Shown here piece after piece: positions 44,589-55,680 of a stretch of 64,000 nucleotides of DNA. The notes below the pieces were generated by a model, which saw only the letters and a list, made by a program, of their open reading frames with translations, did no database searches and had not been told where the DNA came from. Origin of the DNA: Papaver somniferum (Eukaryota; Streptophyta; Magnoliopsida; Ranunculales; Papaveraceae); assembly GCF_003573695.1 (NCBI RefSeq), contig NW_020621936.1:8246001-8310000 (forward strand), in the 5' to 3' direction. A program made the translations under genes and the position numbers. Within the stretch, counting starts at the first letter, position 1. Each line of letters opens with the position of its first letter.

Positions 44589-47500
44589 ACCATTTAAATC
44601 CCTCAATTTGGTACTCTTTCAACCCCCGTCTGTTGTCTTCTTATGGCACAACTTGCGGGCGGAAGAACTATTCGTACTCAACCGTGCTCGACGCTTCCCC
44701 GCTTGTACGCTATTGCATGCTAATGTGGTCTGTAGCATACCCAACCAAAGATATTCACTCTAACGGAGTCAATATCTATCAATTGAGGGCCATATAAATT
44801 GATCTGGGAAGTATGATTATGAGAATAAATAGGCACGCTAATTTAGAAGAACTGGTGGCTTCTCCATTAAAACGGTCCGAGTCTGGTTGAACTTGCAGTT
44901 TTGCAAGTAGCAACTCCTTTGGTTTCTCGGTTAGGAAAGGCCTACCCCAAGTCTCCAGGGAATATCTCCCCATGAACATCCTCGTTCGCTTAGTTGACAA
45001 CACAGTGGCAGAAATCATATTAATCTGCAGAATTGTGATTTGTAACATCGCAAAAAAAAAAAAGTACCGTGGCTCTTGGTTTCTCACAAACCCCTACTGA
45101 TAAAAGTTTTTCTTGAAGCATATATGGCCATCATGCATGTTCAATGGATTGAGAATTTCTTGGACCACCACCACCCACCAGATAGCAGTTGCTATCACAT
45201 CCACCTTGATTAGTTGGTGGCTCTTGGTACAACTTTCAAAAGTAAATAAAGAGTAATAAATAAACCATATGTGCATTAGGTTATCGTTTTGTTTTACTCC
45301 TTGTGTTCTTTGTTTCAGGTAGATCGTTTCACTCTTATGTTCTTTGTTTCATGTAGATTAACTTTTTTTTTTCTTTTTTTTCATGTAGATTACCGAAGTA
45401 CTAAACGTCGCCAATTACATGTAAATTATCCTTGCAAACAATAAGGAAACATCGACCCAATCTTTATCTCTACCAAAAGTTGGTGTTTTATTGATGCCGC
45501 CAAGCCGAACAGTTCAGTTATCAGCTCTCCTGTTTTCACCTCTGTCAAAGTTTTTACCTAAAACAAATTAAGATACTTGATTTCAGACAAGTTCCAAAAT
45601 GTTAATAAATGTATCACTTTTAGGCTCCAGAAAAAACCAAATACAGATAATGACTCAGAATGAATCAACAACACCAACTTTGCAAAAACTCAAGTCATCA
45701 GTATACAAATTTGATGATTTAACAATGCTGCTAGCCCACCATTTCAATAATTCGGCGAGTTAACTCATATAATCACCACAGATTCTCAATCTTGAGATGA
45801 CTGCAACATCATCAAAGTTGTGAAAGACAAAAAACGATAAAACCACATGATTCCTCAAAGATCGCTGATACTAAAGACAAGGTTTCTATAGGTTTACTGT
45901 TACACCTATATGAATGCTTTAATCTGCATTCTATCTCTTTCATGTCAACAATCAAAAGTGGTATTACATGTGAGTATGTCTGTATGTGACCTCTCCATCT
46001 ATACTGGCATTTTGGTCCCCTTGTAATTGAATGATTTAAGGACTTACAGTAAGTGGGAAATTCAGCTATCACCATCAGAATATCAAAACATCCAATGTGG
46101 GAATATCACCTGCGCTTGCTATCATTCGAACTGCATGCCGTTAGGCGTCATATCCCGAGTTTTCGGAGTCCAGTATCGCATGCTCAAACTTTAGGGCTCG
46201 ATGGGTAGCAATTTATTGAGTGAAATTAAAGGATGTGTGTGCATCATACTACTGCAAAACAAGGGTTAAAATAAATACAATGGTGCAGAGTAATTGTACT
46301 TTAATTGTGTTATAAGGCAGTCATTAGCTGAACCAAATCAAGAGATATAGTCATGCTCATAAACACCATTAGTAGAAAACGGAGAGAGATGACGAGAGAA
46401 ACTAAAGATGCTCTTTGAATTTACTATGGGTATCTGACTTAAAAGTTGGATATTCACTGTTCAGATGTTGCTCTAGTAAGAGTGACAGCATCAACTATTC
46501 AACTCAGTCAAACCATGTCCAAAGAAAAAAAGTTACATCACTCAAATTAAGATGCTAGAAAAATCTGAATGTGCACATATCCTCTGTGCCTAACAGATGT
46601 GTTACTACCCATATCAGGTAGGGGGTATGTATGTTTGTGTGCAGAGTGGAAGGACGGATGAAATGAGGGTGATTCACATTTTCAGTAAAGCAATCAACCA
46701 GAAAGTATGAAAAGTGGAAATGCAAGGTAAGAATCCTATCAGAAAAAAGCTTAGCTGCGTTCGTCAACTTTACTATAACTATGAGCTATTATGGTAACTG
46801 CGGAGAAGAATTTACAGCAATACAATAATAGTTCCCTACAGACTAATGGTAAATTAAAACTAAATAAGAAATCAAGTGTCATAGCATTTACTTAAAGAGG
46901 GATGTGACCTGCTTCAGCTTCTTCTAGTGATATGATACACCAACGAAAGCCAACAGCACGTCAGCACAACTATCTCGGAACACTTCTCAATTATCTGATG
47001 CCAGCTGACTGATAGAGGACAGCATTCAAGTCCAGGCATTCCTCATCCATGTGCAGATCAGCTGCTACTACAGGTATTAGCATGTGTAGCCACATGGAAA
47101 TATGAAGCTTTAAACGTAAGACAGTGAATTAAGACTCGCAACAAGGACTCTCTTACATTATTGATCCACAACGACATCCCGACCATGACAAAGATTTGAT
47201 CTTTGGAATATCCAATTTTAAAGTCAATAGCTACATTATTGCTTCTTTGTCACCTCTGTCTCCCTCAATAGCCCACGGGACTCATGATCAATATGTTTGT
47301 AAAAGAAACAAAAAAGACGAAATAACAGGAAGCATTGATCTGACCGCAGTGGCACTGATGAGAATCAGTAATAACAACAAAGGGGGAGCAAATAAACCCA
47401 TTCCAAAATATTTATGTGTACAATCTTGACATGCAATTAGCTATTAAAGACAAATATTAGAAATTAAGGGCTCAAATGAGAATTACACGAAATGTACCCA

Positions 47501-47616
47501 GGAATTGTTCTGAAGAATGTCTGAGTAACCTACACAAAGGAAAATAAATCTTCATAAAGAAAAAATGACGTCCAGAGTTTTTTAATTAGTACCTCTGCAT
47601 GAAACCTTGATCTTCA
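44589..47616. other. Intergenic; LDL1 3' flank at its right end
   Basis: No gene could be supported on either strand. At 45295-45395 a ~35-bp unit (GTTCTTTGTTTCA(G/T)GTAGAT) is repeated two to three times. The right-most few hundred bases must hold the LDL1 3' UTR; a short CT...AC pair near 47531-47592 could be a 3'-UTR intron on the minus strand but is not firm. Confidence 0.4.
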
Positions 47617-50154
47617 CTATGCTTTTTCCCCATTGAGGTTCACATTCATCCTGACAGATTTTATGCATGCAATAAGAGATTCTCCAGTATTGCCTAAATT
47701 TTTCCTTCCAAGCAATCTAACCCCAAGTCTCTGATTTAACATCCCGACCCTATTTCCATCTCCATCCACCTCGTTTAGCTCCATGACATGTTTCCTTGGA
47801 ATCAAGCCATATAGAAATAGCGACTTAGATAACAATTTCTCCCCACCGAACCCCACTCGCAACAGTGCCAAAGAATCAAGATCACCTGATCTAGGATCAA
47901 ATAGAATCGCAAAACTACCAAACAACAAATCAGGAGTATTAAACAGAACATCCAAATCATCACATTCCTCTCTCACCTCCTCCTTTTTTGGTGCAACATT
48001 TTCTGTTTTCTCAGAAGGAACTGCTGACCTTCTGTTAGCCACTCTCAATATATTAGCAGCCTCTCTTAATCCACTGAGGAAAGCTCCATGCATCGTTGCT
48101 GGATACCTTTTATTAGTCGCCTCACCAGCAAAAAATACCCTACCGTCCCCAACACTCTCTGCAAGAACATCATAATCATCCCCAGAGGCCCCAATTGAAA
48201 CATATGAGTAAGACCCATGTGAAAACCTATCATTACCCCAACGAGTACAAATTACTTGAACTGGATTAGGAACTATAATCCCTTTCGGAGCAAAAATTCC
48301 TTTCAGTATAGTTAAAACCCTACCCACGGCATCAACAGGAGACAGTGTTTCAAATTTGGTAGCAGATTCACCTGCAACTAAAGCTACCAAAAGTGGTCCT
48401 CCCGAAACAGATGAATAGCTATAGAACAGAAAAAACTCCCCTCGCATACTCGAGTCTTTAGTCAAATGCCCAAAGCTATCAATTTCGCCACCCCAAAAAT
48501 CATAAGGAAACAACATTGCAACCTTATTCAGTAAACCGTAACCTAGTCTCTGAATTGCTTCTTTCTTCGGCTGTGGAAGCTCAGGAACAAACTCAATTGA
48601 CCCTCTCTTAAGGACACCCAAAGGTACTGTACATAAAACCATGTCGGCACAGTATACCTGCCCATTTGCAATAACCATTACTCCATCACTTCCATATCGA
48701 ATACTCTCTACTGTCTTTTCGTAAAAGATTGGAAGATCCTCCGCAAGAGCACGAACAAACCTTCCGTTGCCTCCAGGAATAAAACAATGATCCCCACCCA
48801 TCTCATATGGATCATCCTGATCCCAGTAAGCCATTGAAAGATCAGATAACAAAGAAGCATTAGCATATTCTAAGTTGGCAAGATGCCAATCCAAAAGCAT
48901 TAGTTCTTGTGAATCCTCGGCTATTTTATGTACGCGTCTAAAAGCTTCAATTGCAGTACCTAAAGAAACATCCACATCTTTAACATCTTCCATCATAGCC
49001 TGGCGTAGTTTACAAACCCTGTCTAACAACTTATTAAAAGAAGCCTCAACCCTAGAGTCCATTTCAGAATCAACCGTTTTTCCATCAGGTAAATACAATG
49101 GACAAATATCTCGCACCTTATGAAGAGGATACCCTAATTGTCTAGCCAAAACACCAAGAGGGTTTCCATTAATTCCAGTAAGAACACTTCCGCCAAGATC
49201 CGCGGCAGCAACCACACCATCTCCCTCCATCTTCTTCGTCCTTACACGTCCTCCTGGACGATTTCTACCTTCTAATATCACAACTTTAAACCCTAGTGAT
49301 ACCAACTGCCTTGCAGCAGCTAATCCAGCAAGTCCTGCACCAACAACAACTACATTCCTCTTTTCTGATGTCCCCAGATGTTTCAACCTCCCATCTTTAA
49401 TTGCTGCCGCTAATCCGAAATTAATATAACCATGTTGAAGAAGAAAACTATAAGCAGAATCAACTAATTTTTTATGTTCTGACCTAATCGACTCAAAAAC
49501 ATGTTCTTTAGTAATCCAGGAACTAACATTGGACCTCCATTTAGCTAATATATGATTTCTAACAACAATATAATTAGCTTGTTCAATACCACCTAATACT
49601 GAAACTACATTAGATTCAATCTCTTCTTCCATTAAACAATCAACGGGAAATCCAACAGAAATAGCAATTAAAGCTTCAACATCTACCTCTTTTGCAGTAT
49701 CAGCAATCCTTCGTCTACGATTCTTTGAATTAGAATCATTAATCTGCATATGAACAATCTCGTCCATCAATTTGTCACTATAATAAACACTTGATGGTGA
49801 TTTATGATGAGGACGTAAAACACGTAGTCCTTCAACAGCTGCAGCTGATGGAATCATCTCTGGAAATTGTTTCTTTCTTCTTCGACGTTTTTTTAAGTGA
49901 AGAATTGGATCACCACTTTCATCATTAGGGTTCTCAGAATTTTCTTCAACTTGAGTTGTTTCTTGTGATGGGTTTCCATTTTCTTCATCTTCCATGTACT
50001 TGTCTATTAGTGATTCAGTAATCTCTTTATCATCTATTGAGTCTTCAATGTGGTTTTCTGATGGTGGGTCTGGAGAATGGTTTTCAGAAGAGGGGGTTTC
50101 AGAAATTAGGGTTTCGGAATCTTGAATTGGTATGTCTGGTGGGTCGATTTCCAT
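47617..50154 (-). CDS. LDL1: LDL1-like histone H3K4 demethylase (LSD1 family)
   Basis: Single exon of 845 codons; Arabidopsis LDL1 is also intronless and of near-identical length. An acidic, Ser/Glu-rich N-terminus with a nuclear-localisation-like KKRRRRKK (residues 88-95) is followed by a SWIRM domain (about 156-257) and a FAD-dependent amine oxidase domain. VVVVGAGLAGLAAA (268-281) is the dinucleotide-binding motif, with EGRNRPGGRV after it. LGYGLLNKVAM (537-547) holds the conserved Lys 544 that corresponds to the LSD1 catalytic lysine, and GDGRVFFAGEAT (669-680) is the C-terminal FAD motif. The CoREST-binding tower helices of animal LSD1 are absent, as in plant homologues. LDL proteins remove H3K4 mono- and dimethylation in the nucleus and, with FLD, repress FLC-type floral repressors and affect DNA methylation at some loci. 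No lesion was seen. FLD and LDL2 are less likely because of the N-terminal organisation and close match throughout to LDL1. Confidence 0.95.
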   Translation of the reverse strand: MEIDPPDIPIQDSETLISETPSSENHSPDPPSENHIEDSIDDKEITESLIDKYMEDEENGNPSQETTQVEENSENPNDESGDPILHLKKRRRRKKQFPEMIPSAAAVEGLRVLRPHHKSPSSVYYSDKLMDEIVHMQINDSNSKNRRRRIADTAKEVDVEALIAISVGFPVDCLMEEEIESNVVSVLGGIEQANYIVVRNHILAKWRSNVSSWITKEHVFESIRSEHKKLVDSAYSFLLQHGYINFGLAAAIKDGRLKHLGTSEKRNVVVVGAGLAGLAAARQLVSLGFKVVILEGRNRPGGRVRTKKMEGDGVVAAADLGGSVLTGINGNPLGVLARQLGYPLHKVRDICPLYLPDGKTVDSEMDSRVEASFNKLLDRVCKLRQAMMEDVKDVDVSLGTAIEAFRRVHKIAEDSQELMLLDWHLANLEYANASLLSDLSMAYWDQDDPYEMGGDHCFIPGGNGRFVRALAEDLPIFYEKTVESIRYGSDGVMVIANGQVYCADMVLCTVPLGVLKRGSIEFVPELPQPKKEAIQRLGYGLLNKVAMLFPYDFWGGEIDSFGHLTKDSSMRGEFFLFYSYSSVSGGPLLVALVAGESATKFETLSPVDAVGRVLTILKGIFAPKGIIVPNPVQVICTRWGNDRFSHGSYSYVSIGASGDDYDVLAESVGDGRVFFAGEATNKRYPATMHGAFLSGLREAANILRVANRRSAVPSEKTENVAPKKEEVREECDDLDVLFNTPDLLFGSFAILFDPRSGDLDSLALLRVGFGGEKLLSKSLFLYGLIPRKHVMELNEVDGDGNRVGMLNQRLGVRLLGRKNLGNTGESLIACIKSVRMNVNLNGEKA

Positions 50155-50312
50155 TATCTTGGCTTGTATGATCTTGTGTGTTGCAGTAGTGATTTTTTGA
50201 AGGAGTAAGTTCTGGGGGACGAGGGAAAATCTAGGGTATTGAATAGATTACACTATGAGACATTATTATTTTCGATTTTTAATGGAACATTATTTTTTTT
50301 AATTGCCGGAGG
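50155..50312 (-). promoter_or_regulatory. LDL1 5' UTR / proximal promoter
   Basis: Only about 160 bp of apparently native sequence separates the LDL1 start codon from the inverted-repeat-bounded block. No specific promoter motif is claimed; the transcription start is unknown. Confidence 0.4.
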
Positions 50313-50401
50313 GTCTGCTTACATTTTTCATTCTTACACATTGGACGTTATTTTTGTGAATAAAAACTAAATGGTTGCGAACTTGCGAATTTTTGGGCTA
50401 A

Positions 50402-51365
50402 TTGATTTGACGGGTGAGTTGTACACACTCCTTGAAGGATTTCGACTTCCATAACCACCGTCCTGCTGTCTTATTCTTTCTGGGTTCTAGGCTAGTGCGC
50501 AGTTGGGTATCGTACTCCGGTTTTCGATTCATCCCACATCGTCAGTTCTGCTTACCAAAAATGGCCCACTTGGAGCTCTCGATTCCGGACGCAGATCAAT
50601 GGAGCAGCCGACCCGTCCTACCTATTTAAAGTTTGAGATTAGGCCGAGGACGTTGCGCCCCCAATGTCTCTAATCATTGGCTTTACCTGATAGAACTCGC
50701 CCGCGGACTCCAGCTATCCCGAAGGAAACTTCGGAGGAAACCAGCTACTAGACGGTTCGATTAGTCTTTCGCCCTTATACCCAAGTCAGGCGAACGATTT
50801 GCACGTCAGTATCGCTGCGAGCCTCCACCACTGTTTCCTCTAGTTTCGCCACACTCATGGATAGTTCACCATCTTCCGGGTCCCGGCAAGCTCTCACTCG
50901 AACCCTTCACAGAAGATCTAGGTCGATCGGCAGTGCAACCTACAAGGATCCCTCCAGCCCTTATGGATTTTACTCGCCCATGGACTCACACACATGTCAG
51001 AATCTTCGGTCTGTGTTCCATAACGGGCTGAATAGGGAACCCACAAGTCGACGTCGGGAGCACGTTGTTGCCAGAGGCACGCTGTGAGGCGCGTGCTTCC
51101 CACCACGATCTAGGCGACGACGTATCCGCGGGCATGACTACATCCCAGGCTTGGGACCCGTCTCAATCCGCGTCGATCGACGGACCGGCTCATCACCTTT
51201 CGGCATCCGACATCGTCGGCTCCCATCCGTTTCCCTCCCAACAATTTCAAGCAGTCTTTGACTCTCTTTTCAAAGTTCTTTTCTTCTTTCCCTCACGGTA
51301 CTTGTTCATTATTGGTCTCTCGCCAGTATTTAGCTTTAGACTGAATTTACCGCCCGCTTTGGGAT
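50402..51365 (-). pseudogene. Decayed 25S rRNA gene fragment
   Basis: The minus strand matches about 1 kb of the 5' third of plant nuclear 25S rRNA. Clear blocks (plus sense) include CAGTTCTGCTTACCAAAAAT with GGCCCACTTGGAGCTC (50540-50580), TTTAAAGTTTGAGATTAGG (50625-50643), ATTGGCTTTACCTGATAGAA (50677-50696), AGCTACTAGACGGTTCGATTAGTC (50741-50768) and CCCTCACGGTACTTGTTC (51290-51307). Substitutions are frequent, many of the C-to-T/G-to-A kind, and a deletion of about 15-20 nt lies near 50475. No ITS or 5.8S was found. It is a nuclear insertion of rDNA, not a working array. Confidence 0.9.
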
Positions 51366-51556
51366 GTATTTTAGGGCTAGATCTGAGTAAGGATCTTAGT
51401 TTCTTTGTGTTTTTGTTTTTAGAGTAACATGATTCTTTCTTATTAGGGTTTTAATTTTGCTTTGTTTGCCGGTTTCGGCTTCTTTTCTTCACATTCATGG
51501 TGATTTTGTCTTCACCTTCATGGTGACTGTTGCCTTCACCTTTATGGTGATTCTCT
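51366..51556. other. Spacer with small TTCATGGTGA repeats
   Basis: Between the rDNA fragment and the MULE. Three copies of a ~27-bp unit with TTCA(C/T)(C/A)TTCATGGTGA occur at 51488-51552. Confidence 0.5.
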
Positions 51557-51565
51557 TTTATTTTA

Positions 51566-52648
51566 GAGCAGTGTTGTCCCGCGTAGCTGCACGGGAAGCC
51601 TCAGTAAGCTAGTGGGCTACAAACCCTTGGGTTATATGGATCACCATTTTTTATTGCGTTTACTTAATCTTTTCCAGAAAAGTAAAGTTATGGTATTAAA
51701 AATAGATCCTTCTATTTATTAATTTATTTTATTTAATCCTGTGTCCTTTTATTTGAACGACTTAAATTCCACTGAAACCAAAGAGAACAACATTATGTTT
51801 TCTTTATCATTGAAATTCTATATAGGATTGATGTTGAGTATGTTGCTAGAAATTAACAATGGTTGATTGGTTTGTTTTACTGTTTTTTTTTCTTTTAAAT
51901 GGAAAACGAATTTAGAGGAGCAAGCTAAAACTAAAGGGGTTCTTTCAGTACCTTGCATTTTTGTGTTGAAGATAAAGACCTCCTCTGGTTTGGAAAACTT
52001 AATGGGTTTTTCTTCCAAGACCTCTTGTCATGATTCCACATCTACCAATGATTTCTTTCCTTATATTAAATTTATGAAGAAATTTAATTGTTTTTCCGAA
52101 ATCTAAATTATTTTTCCACGACAGAAATTTTGTTCCCAAATTTTAAGATCTATCAACTATGAAAACCTAATTCCAATAACTCTTTTGATTCTTCAAACTC
52201 AAGATCATATAAACTTTTGTCGTTGTTTATTTTGTTCATCCTTTTACTCTTCTCATCAATTTCTTTGAAGCTGTATAGTTTCACATAATAATGAATCAAG
52301 TTTATGTTCATCTTCTTCTTATGAAATTTATTTTCATGACCTGAAGAAGGGGTTGTGATGAATTGTAAAACTAGTTAGAATCAAAGAGATTTAGTAACTG
52401 TTATTCGTCCATGGAAGCGTCTAATAAAAAAGAAGAGACAACGTAGGGGAAGTTTGGAAAACGTACGAAAGAAGAGTAGATTGTTTTAATTTTCATAAGC
52501 TAACGTAAGGGCTTATTTGTAATTAAGTACACTAACAGTTGTACACCCATCATCAAAGGGTAAAAATACATGCATATTAAAATCCAAGGGTTTGTAATCT
52601 GCTAGCTTACTGAGGCTTTCCGCGTCGCTGCGCGGGACAGCACTGCTC
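51566..52648. mobile_element. Non-autonomous MULE, 1083 bp, 65-bp TIRs
   Basis: Perfect 9-bp target duplication TTTATTTTA (51557-51565 and 52649-52657). The inverted repeats span 51566-51630 and 52584-52648; both begin GAGCAGTG, contain GTCCCGCG and AAGCCTCAGTAAGCTAG, and end AAACCCTTGG, with about ten differences. No ORF with recognisable content lies between them. Confidence 0.88.
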
Positions 52649-52657
52649 TTTATTTTA

Positions 52658-53072
52658 ATGGTTACTTGATCTTGATTATATGTTTGTTCAAATGCATCCC
52701 CGGAATCAGGTTACTCTCGGTTTTGCGGTCAACAAATTTGCAGATTACTCCTATACCATTGGAGCATTACTTCATCACGAAGACGATATATCAAATGGTC
52801 CATAAAAATTATGAAGACCATCTTCTCTCCTATTCAATCGGTTCTTGCATTCTTGTATTAGGTCAGTATTTGGAATTCTTTTTCTTTTCCTTGTCGGAAT
52901 TTTCAATCATGTACCACTCCAAGCGTGTTGTTGCTTGTTACTTTTTGAATTTGATGTACTTGAGGTACACGTAATCATGATTTTGAATTTGATGTACTTG
53001 AGATCCATGTAATCATGATTTCCATTAATGAAAATTGAATTACCAAAAATAAAAAATAAAATAAAAAATAAA
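52658..53072. other. No gene; two tandem ~40-bp copies
   Basis: A TTGAATTTGATGTACTTGAG unit followed by a GTAATCATGATTT-like block is present twice at 52945-53022, then an A/T-rich tail. This could be the 3' end of a retroposed sequence. Confidence 0.4.
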
Positions 53073-53270
53073 TTGGGATATTGTTCCTCTTACAAAGTTC
53101 TACCCACCAAATGAAAATTAGCGCATTCCGAAACGTATAACATCACCATATATTGCATTGAAAATGAGCCATTGAAAATCAACGGATCAGTAGATGATAG
53201 CGTTATACATTTCGGAATGCGCTAATTTTCTGCAGGTATGTAGAGCTTTGTAAAAGGAATATATCCCCAA
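53073..53270. mobile_element. MITE-like inverted repeat, ~198 bp
   Basis: Arms of about 65 bp: left GGGATATTGTTCCTCTTACA and ATTAGCGCATTCCGAAACG; right (reverse complement) GGGGATATATTCCTTTTACA and ATTAGCGCATTCCGAAATG. No convincing target duplication was found, so the superfamily is open. Confidence 0.65.
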
Positions 53271-53360
53271 AATATTAGCTTTAACTCGTAACCGGTTGAT
53301 TTTTATTCACAAAAATGGCGTCCAATGTGTGAGGTAGTGTGAGAATTAAAGTGTGAAGGA

Positions 53361-54660
53361 ATTCTTCCTCATTTTTGTTTAGAATAACTTATTTAACCTC
53401 CCTAGTTTGAGGCCTATGCCTTTTATTTGAGGCCTATCAATTTCTTCCACCAACCTAGAGAAGGGGATACAAGGTGTCTAAAGTGTGTTAAAAATAATAA
53501 GTTACCCTTTACACAAGCTTCAATAAATCTAATTATCTAAAACAAATACAAAAACCTTAATCATTTCTATTAATAATCTTGAATCAAATCTTCTTTTTTT
53601 TTTCAATTTCCATCACAATTACAAACTAAAACCTAATCCCAAACAATGATTCAGTTTTCCTCTTTTTTGGTTTTTTATATTTCGGCGACAAACAATTTGA
53701 GTGATCGAGTTAAATCCCTTTAATCTGTTCCTTTTAAGAGGGATTCATCAATGATTTAACTATGAATTTCTGAAAATTTTCTCATCAAATTTTTCTGAAA
53801 CTCAACCAGAATCAGTTGATATAGGACTTAACTTATAACGATTTTTCTTGATGTTCCCCGGAATAGGTAGATATGGTACACTTACATAAACCGATTCATC
53901 ACATCAACCACAATCGGTATACGCTAATGCATATATCAACCATTCATTAACCATGTTTGGATTTTTTCACAAACCCATAAATTTTTATATTTATGTTATA
54001 AAACATAAAAATATGAGTTGAACGCAAAAAGAATAAGGCTATTCTAACATCAGATAAAGAAGTTATGAGCAAAACGGTCGAAGAAAGGCCCAGATTTACA
54101 ATCGATTGATAAGGAAATTTATGAAATTTATAGAAAAACTCTTGAATTTAGTTTTACAATCGGTACACATGGGGAACTATATCAACCGACCGTAGACAAT
54201 CTTTCCATGTGTGCATGAACATATACAATTCTAGGTTGAGTTTTTTCACAAAACAAATAAAAAAAATCATGTATTGATGATAAATTAAGATTAGTTGATT
54301 TCTAGGTTAACAAGATTAAACATCAATTAATCACCCGAATTAACACTAATTAATTAGGGGTAATTAGCCAATTAAGTAAACTAGTTTCCTAAGGGGTTTT
54401 CCATTTTACTTCAAAATATTTTTTTATCTTGTAGTGATAGGCCTCAAATAAAACGCATTATGGAGGTTATTTAAATGAATGACGATATTGCATCCCTGGA
54501 TGATTTTTTTACGTAAAACAGAAAAGCTTGCTATATTTGCGTGAACCTAACCGGGGTATTTTTGTCTTGAGATTTTCTGAATACCGATGTCGCTCGCCAA
54601 CAACACAGGTGGTACTGTTTTGTTTTTTTTTTTGAAGCATGAAATTTATTAAACTAGTAA
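53361..54660. other. No recognised feature
   Basis: AT-rich sequence without a supported gene. The phrase TTTGAGGCCTAT occurs twice near 53410-53440, and a GGCCTCAAAT phrase in inverse sense near 54445, suggesting an old inverted repeat around this stretch. Confidence 0.35.
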
Positions 54661-54969
54661 AGAGTCATTACGCTAGGGTATGAGACTCAATACCCAAAAT
54701 AAAATTTTCTCTCTCCTCTCTCTCACTCTTTTTTCTTCTCCAACAAAAACACCACTAACAATTCCTCTTCTGCTTAGATCTATACCATTTTGGGTTAGAT
54801 CTGAGCAGATTTCTTCACTTTTTCTTGCTAGTTTAGTTAGTTACTTTTATTTAGTTGTTACAATGTTTCATAATTACTTACACATTGTGCTGGTTTTATC
54901 TTCTCTTTAAAAGTTATCTACGCTTTAATAGCGGTTTTTGGTTATTATTTGGGTATCAAAATCAAAGAG

Positions 54970-55356
54970 ATGTTTTCGAACAACAAAATCTTCATCTCTA
55001 TTGTCTCCAACGACGAAATTTTCATCATTAATTTATCCGGTGACGAAATATTCATAGGTGGTTTTTTTGAGGACGAAATATTCGCCCCTAGTTGCAAGAG
55101 ATTTAAGCAAATCACTCATATTTTGGGAGCGCATCTTTCTAAAGAAGAAAAACAATCAAAATGGTTGGAATATAATTCCGAGAAGAACCATTCTTCCTCC
55201 GATTTAATCGGATCTTATTCATACTTGTATTTTTATTACTCTGGTAATCCTTCTCTTGCTTTCATCGAATTTATTGGAATTGGACTTTTATGGTATGCTT
55301 TTGTATCTTTGTGTAGTTACCTAAAAATCGGTGAGAGGCTAAAAGTGGGATTCTAG
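54970..55356 (+). CDS. Hypothetical ORF with DEIF repeats
   Basis: An ATG-started frame of 128 codons, preceded by a CT-rich leader (54705-54740). Residues ~5-45 hold four spaced copies of an (N/D)(K/E)IF(I/A) motif (NNKIFIS, NDEIFII, GDEIFIG, EDEIFAP), encoded by repeated GACGAAAT(T/A)TTC stretches. The middle is hydrophilic (LSKEEKQSKWLEYNSEKN) and the end strongly hydrophobic, compatible with one membrane segment. No family is recognised. It may be a transposon-derived frame at the edge of the repeat-rich region, and expression is unknown. Confidence 0.3.
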   Translation: MFSNNKIFISIVSNDEIFIINLSGDEIFIGGFFEDEIFAPSCKRFKQITHILGAHLSKEEKQSKWLEYNSEKNHSSSDLIGSYSYLYFYYSGNPSLAFIEFIGIGLLWYAFVSLCSYLKIGERLKVGF

Positions 55357-55680
55357 GGCTTCGAGAGTGAGTTAAGGGAGGTTGGAACGAACATTCTTCG
55401 CCTAAACCACTCTCAGTTGTCGTTCAAAGGCTGCTTCAGTCACAGAGAAAGAGGCTTAAGGCCGGTCTTACAGAAGGAAGCAGATGAAGAGAGAGATCAG
55501 AGAATTCTAGAGTTTGAAGAAGAATTGTTCAGAAAATTTATGAGAAAGTTGTGTTTATATTTGAGAAATAGAAGACTATTTATAGTTGAATTCTCTAATC
55601 TAATGTCGATGAAGATAAAGATTACTTGTGTTGATGGTGGATTTTCGACAAAGGTCAAAATCGTAAAATCATGATACTGC

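Larger units (their letters stand above)
50313..53360. repeat. 3-kb block bounded by inverted repeats
   Basis: The left arm (about 50313-50393) and right arm (about 53284-53360) are inverted copies sharing ACACATTGGACG, ATTTTTGTGAATAAAAA and GGTT(A/G)CGA blocks, with roughly 15-20% differences and one ~7-nt gap. Between them lie the 25S rDNA fragment, a complete MULE and a MITE. The arms could be the terminal repeats of one large old transposon or two unrelated copies of a repeat. No target duplication was found. Confidence 0.45.

Noticed and set aside
47783..49123. Plus-strand open frames of 130 and 82 codons inside LDL1
   Set aside because: Antisense to a conserved coding region; no family features.
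50414..51427. Open frames of 71-120 codons on both strands at the rDNA fragment
   Set aside because: The DNA is 25S rRNA-derived; its higher GC gives chance open frames.
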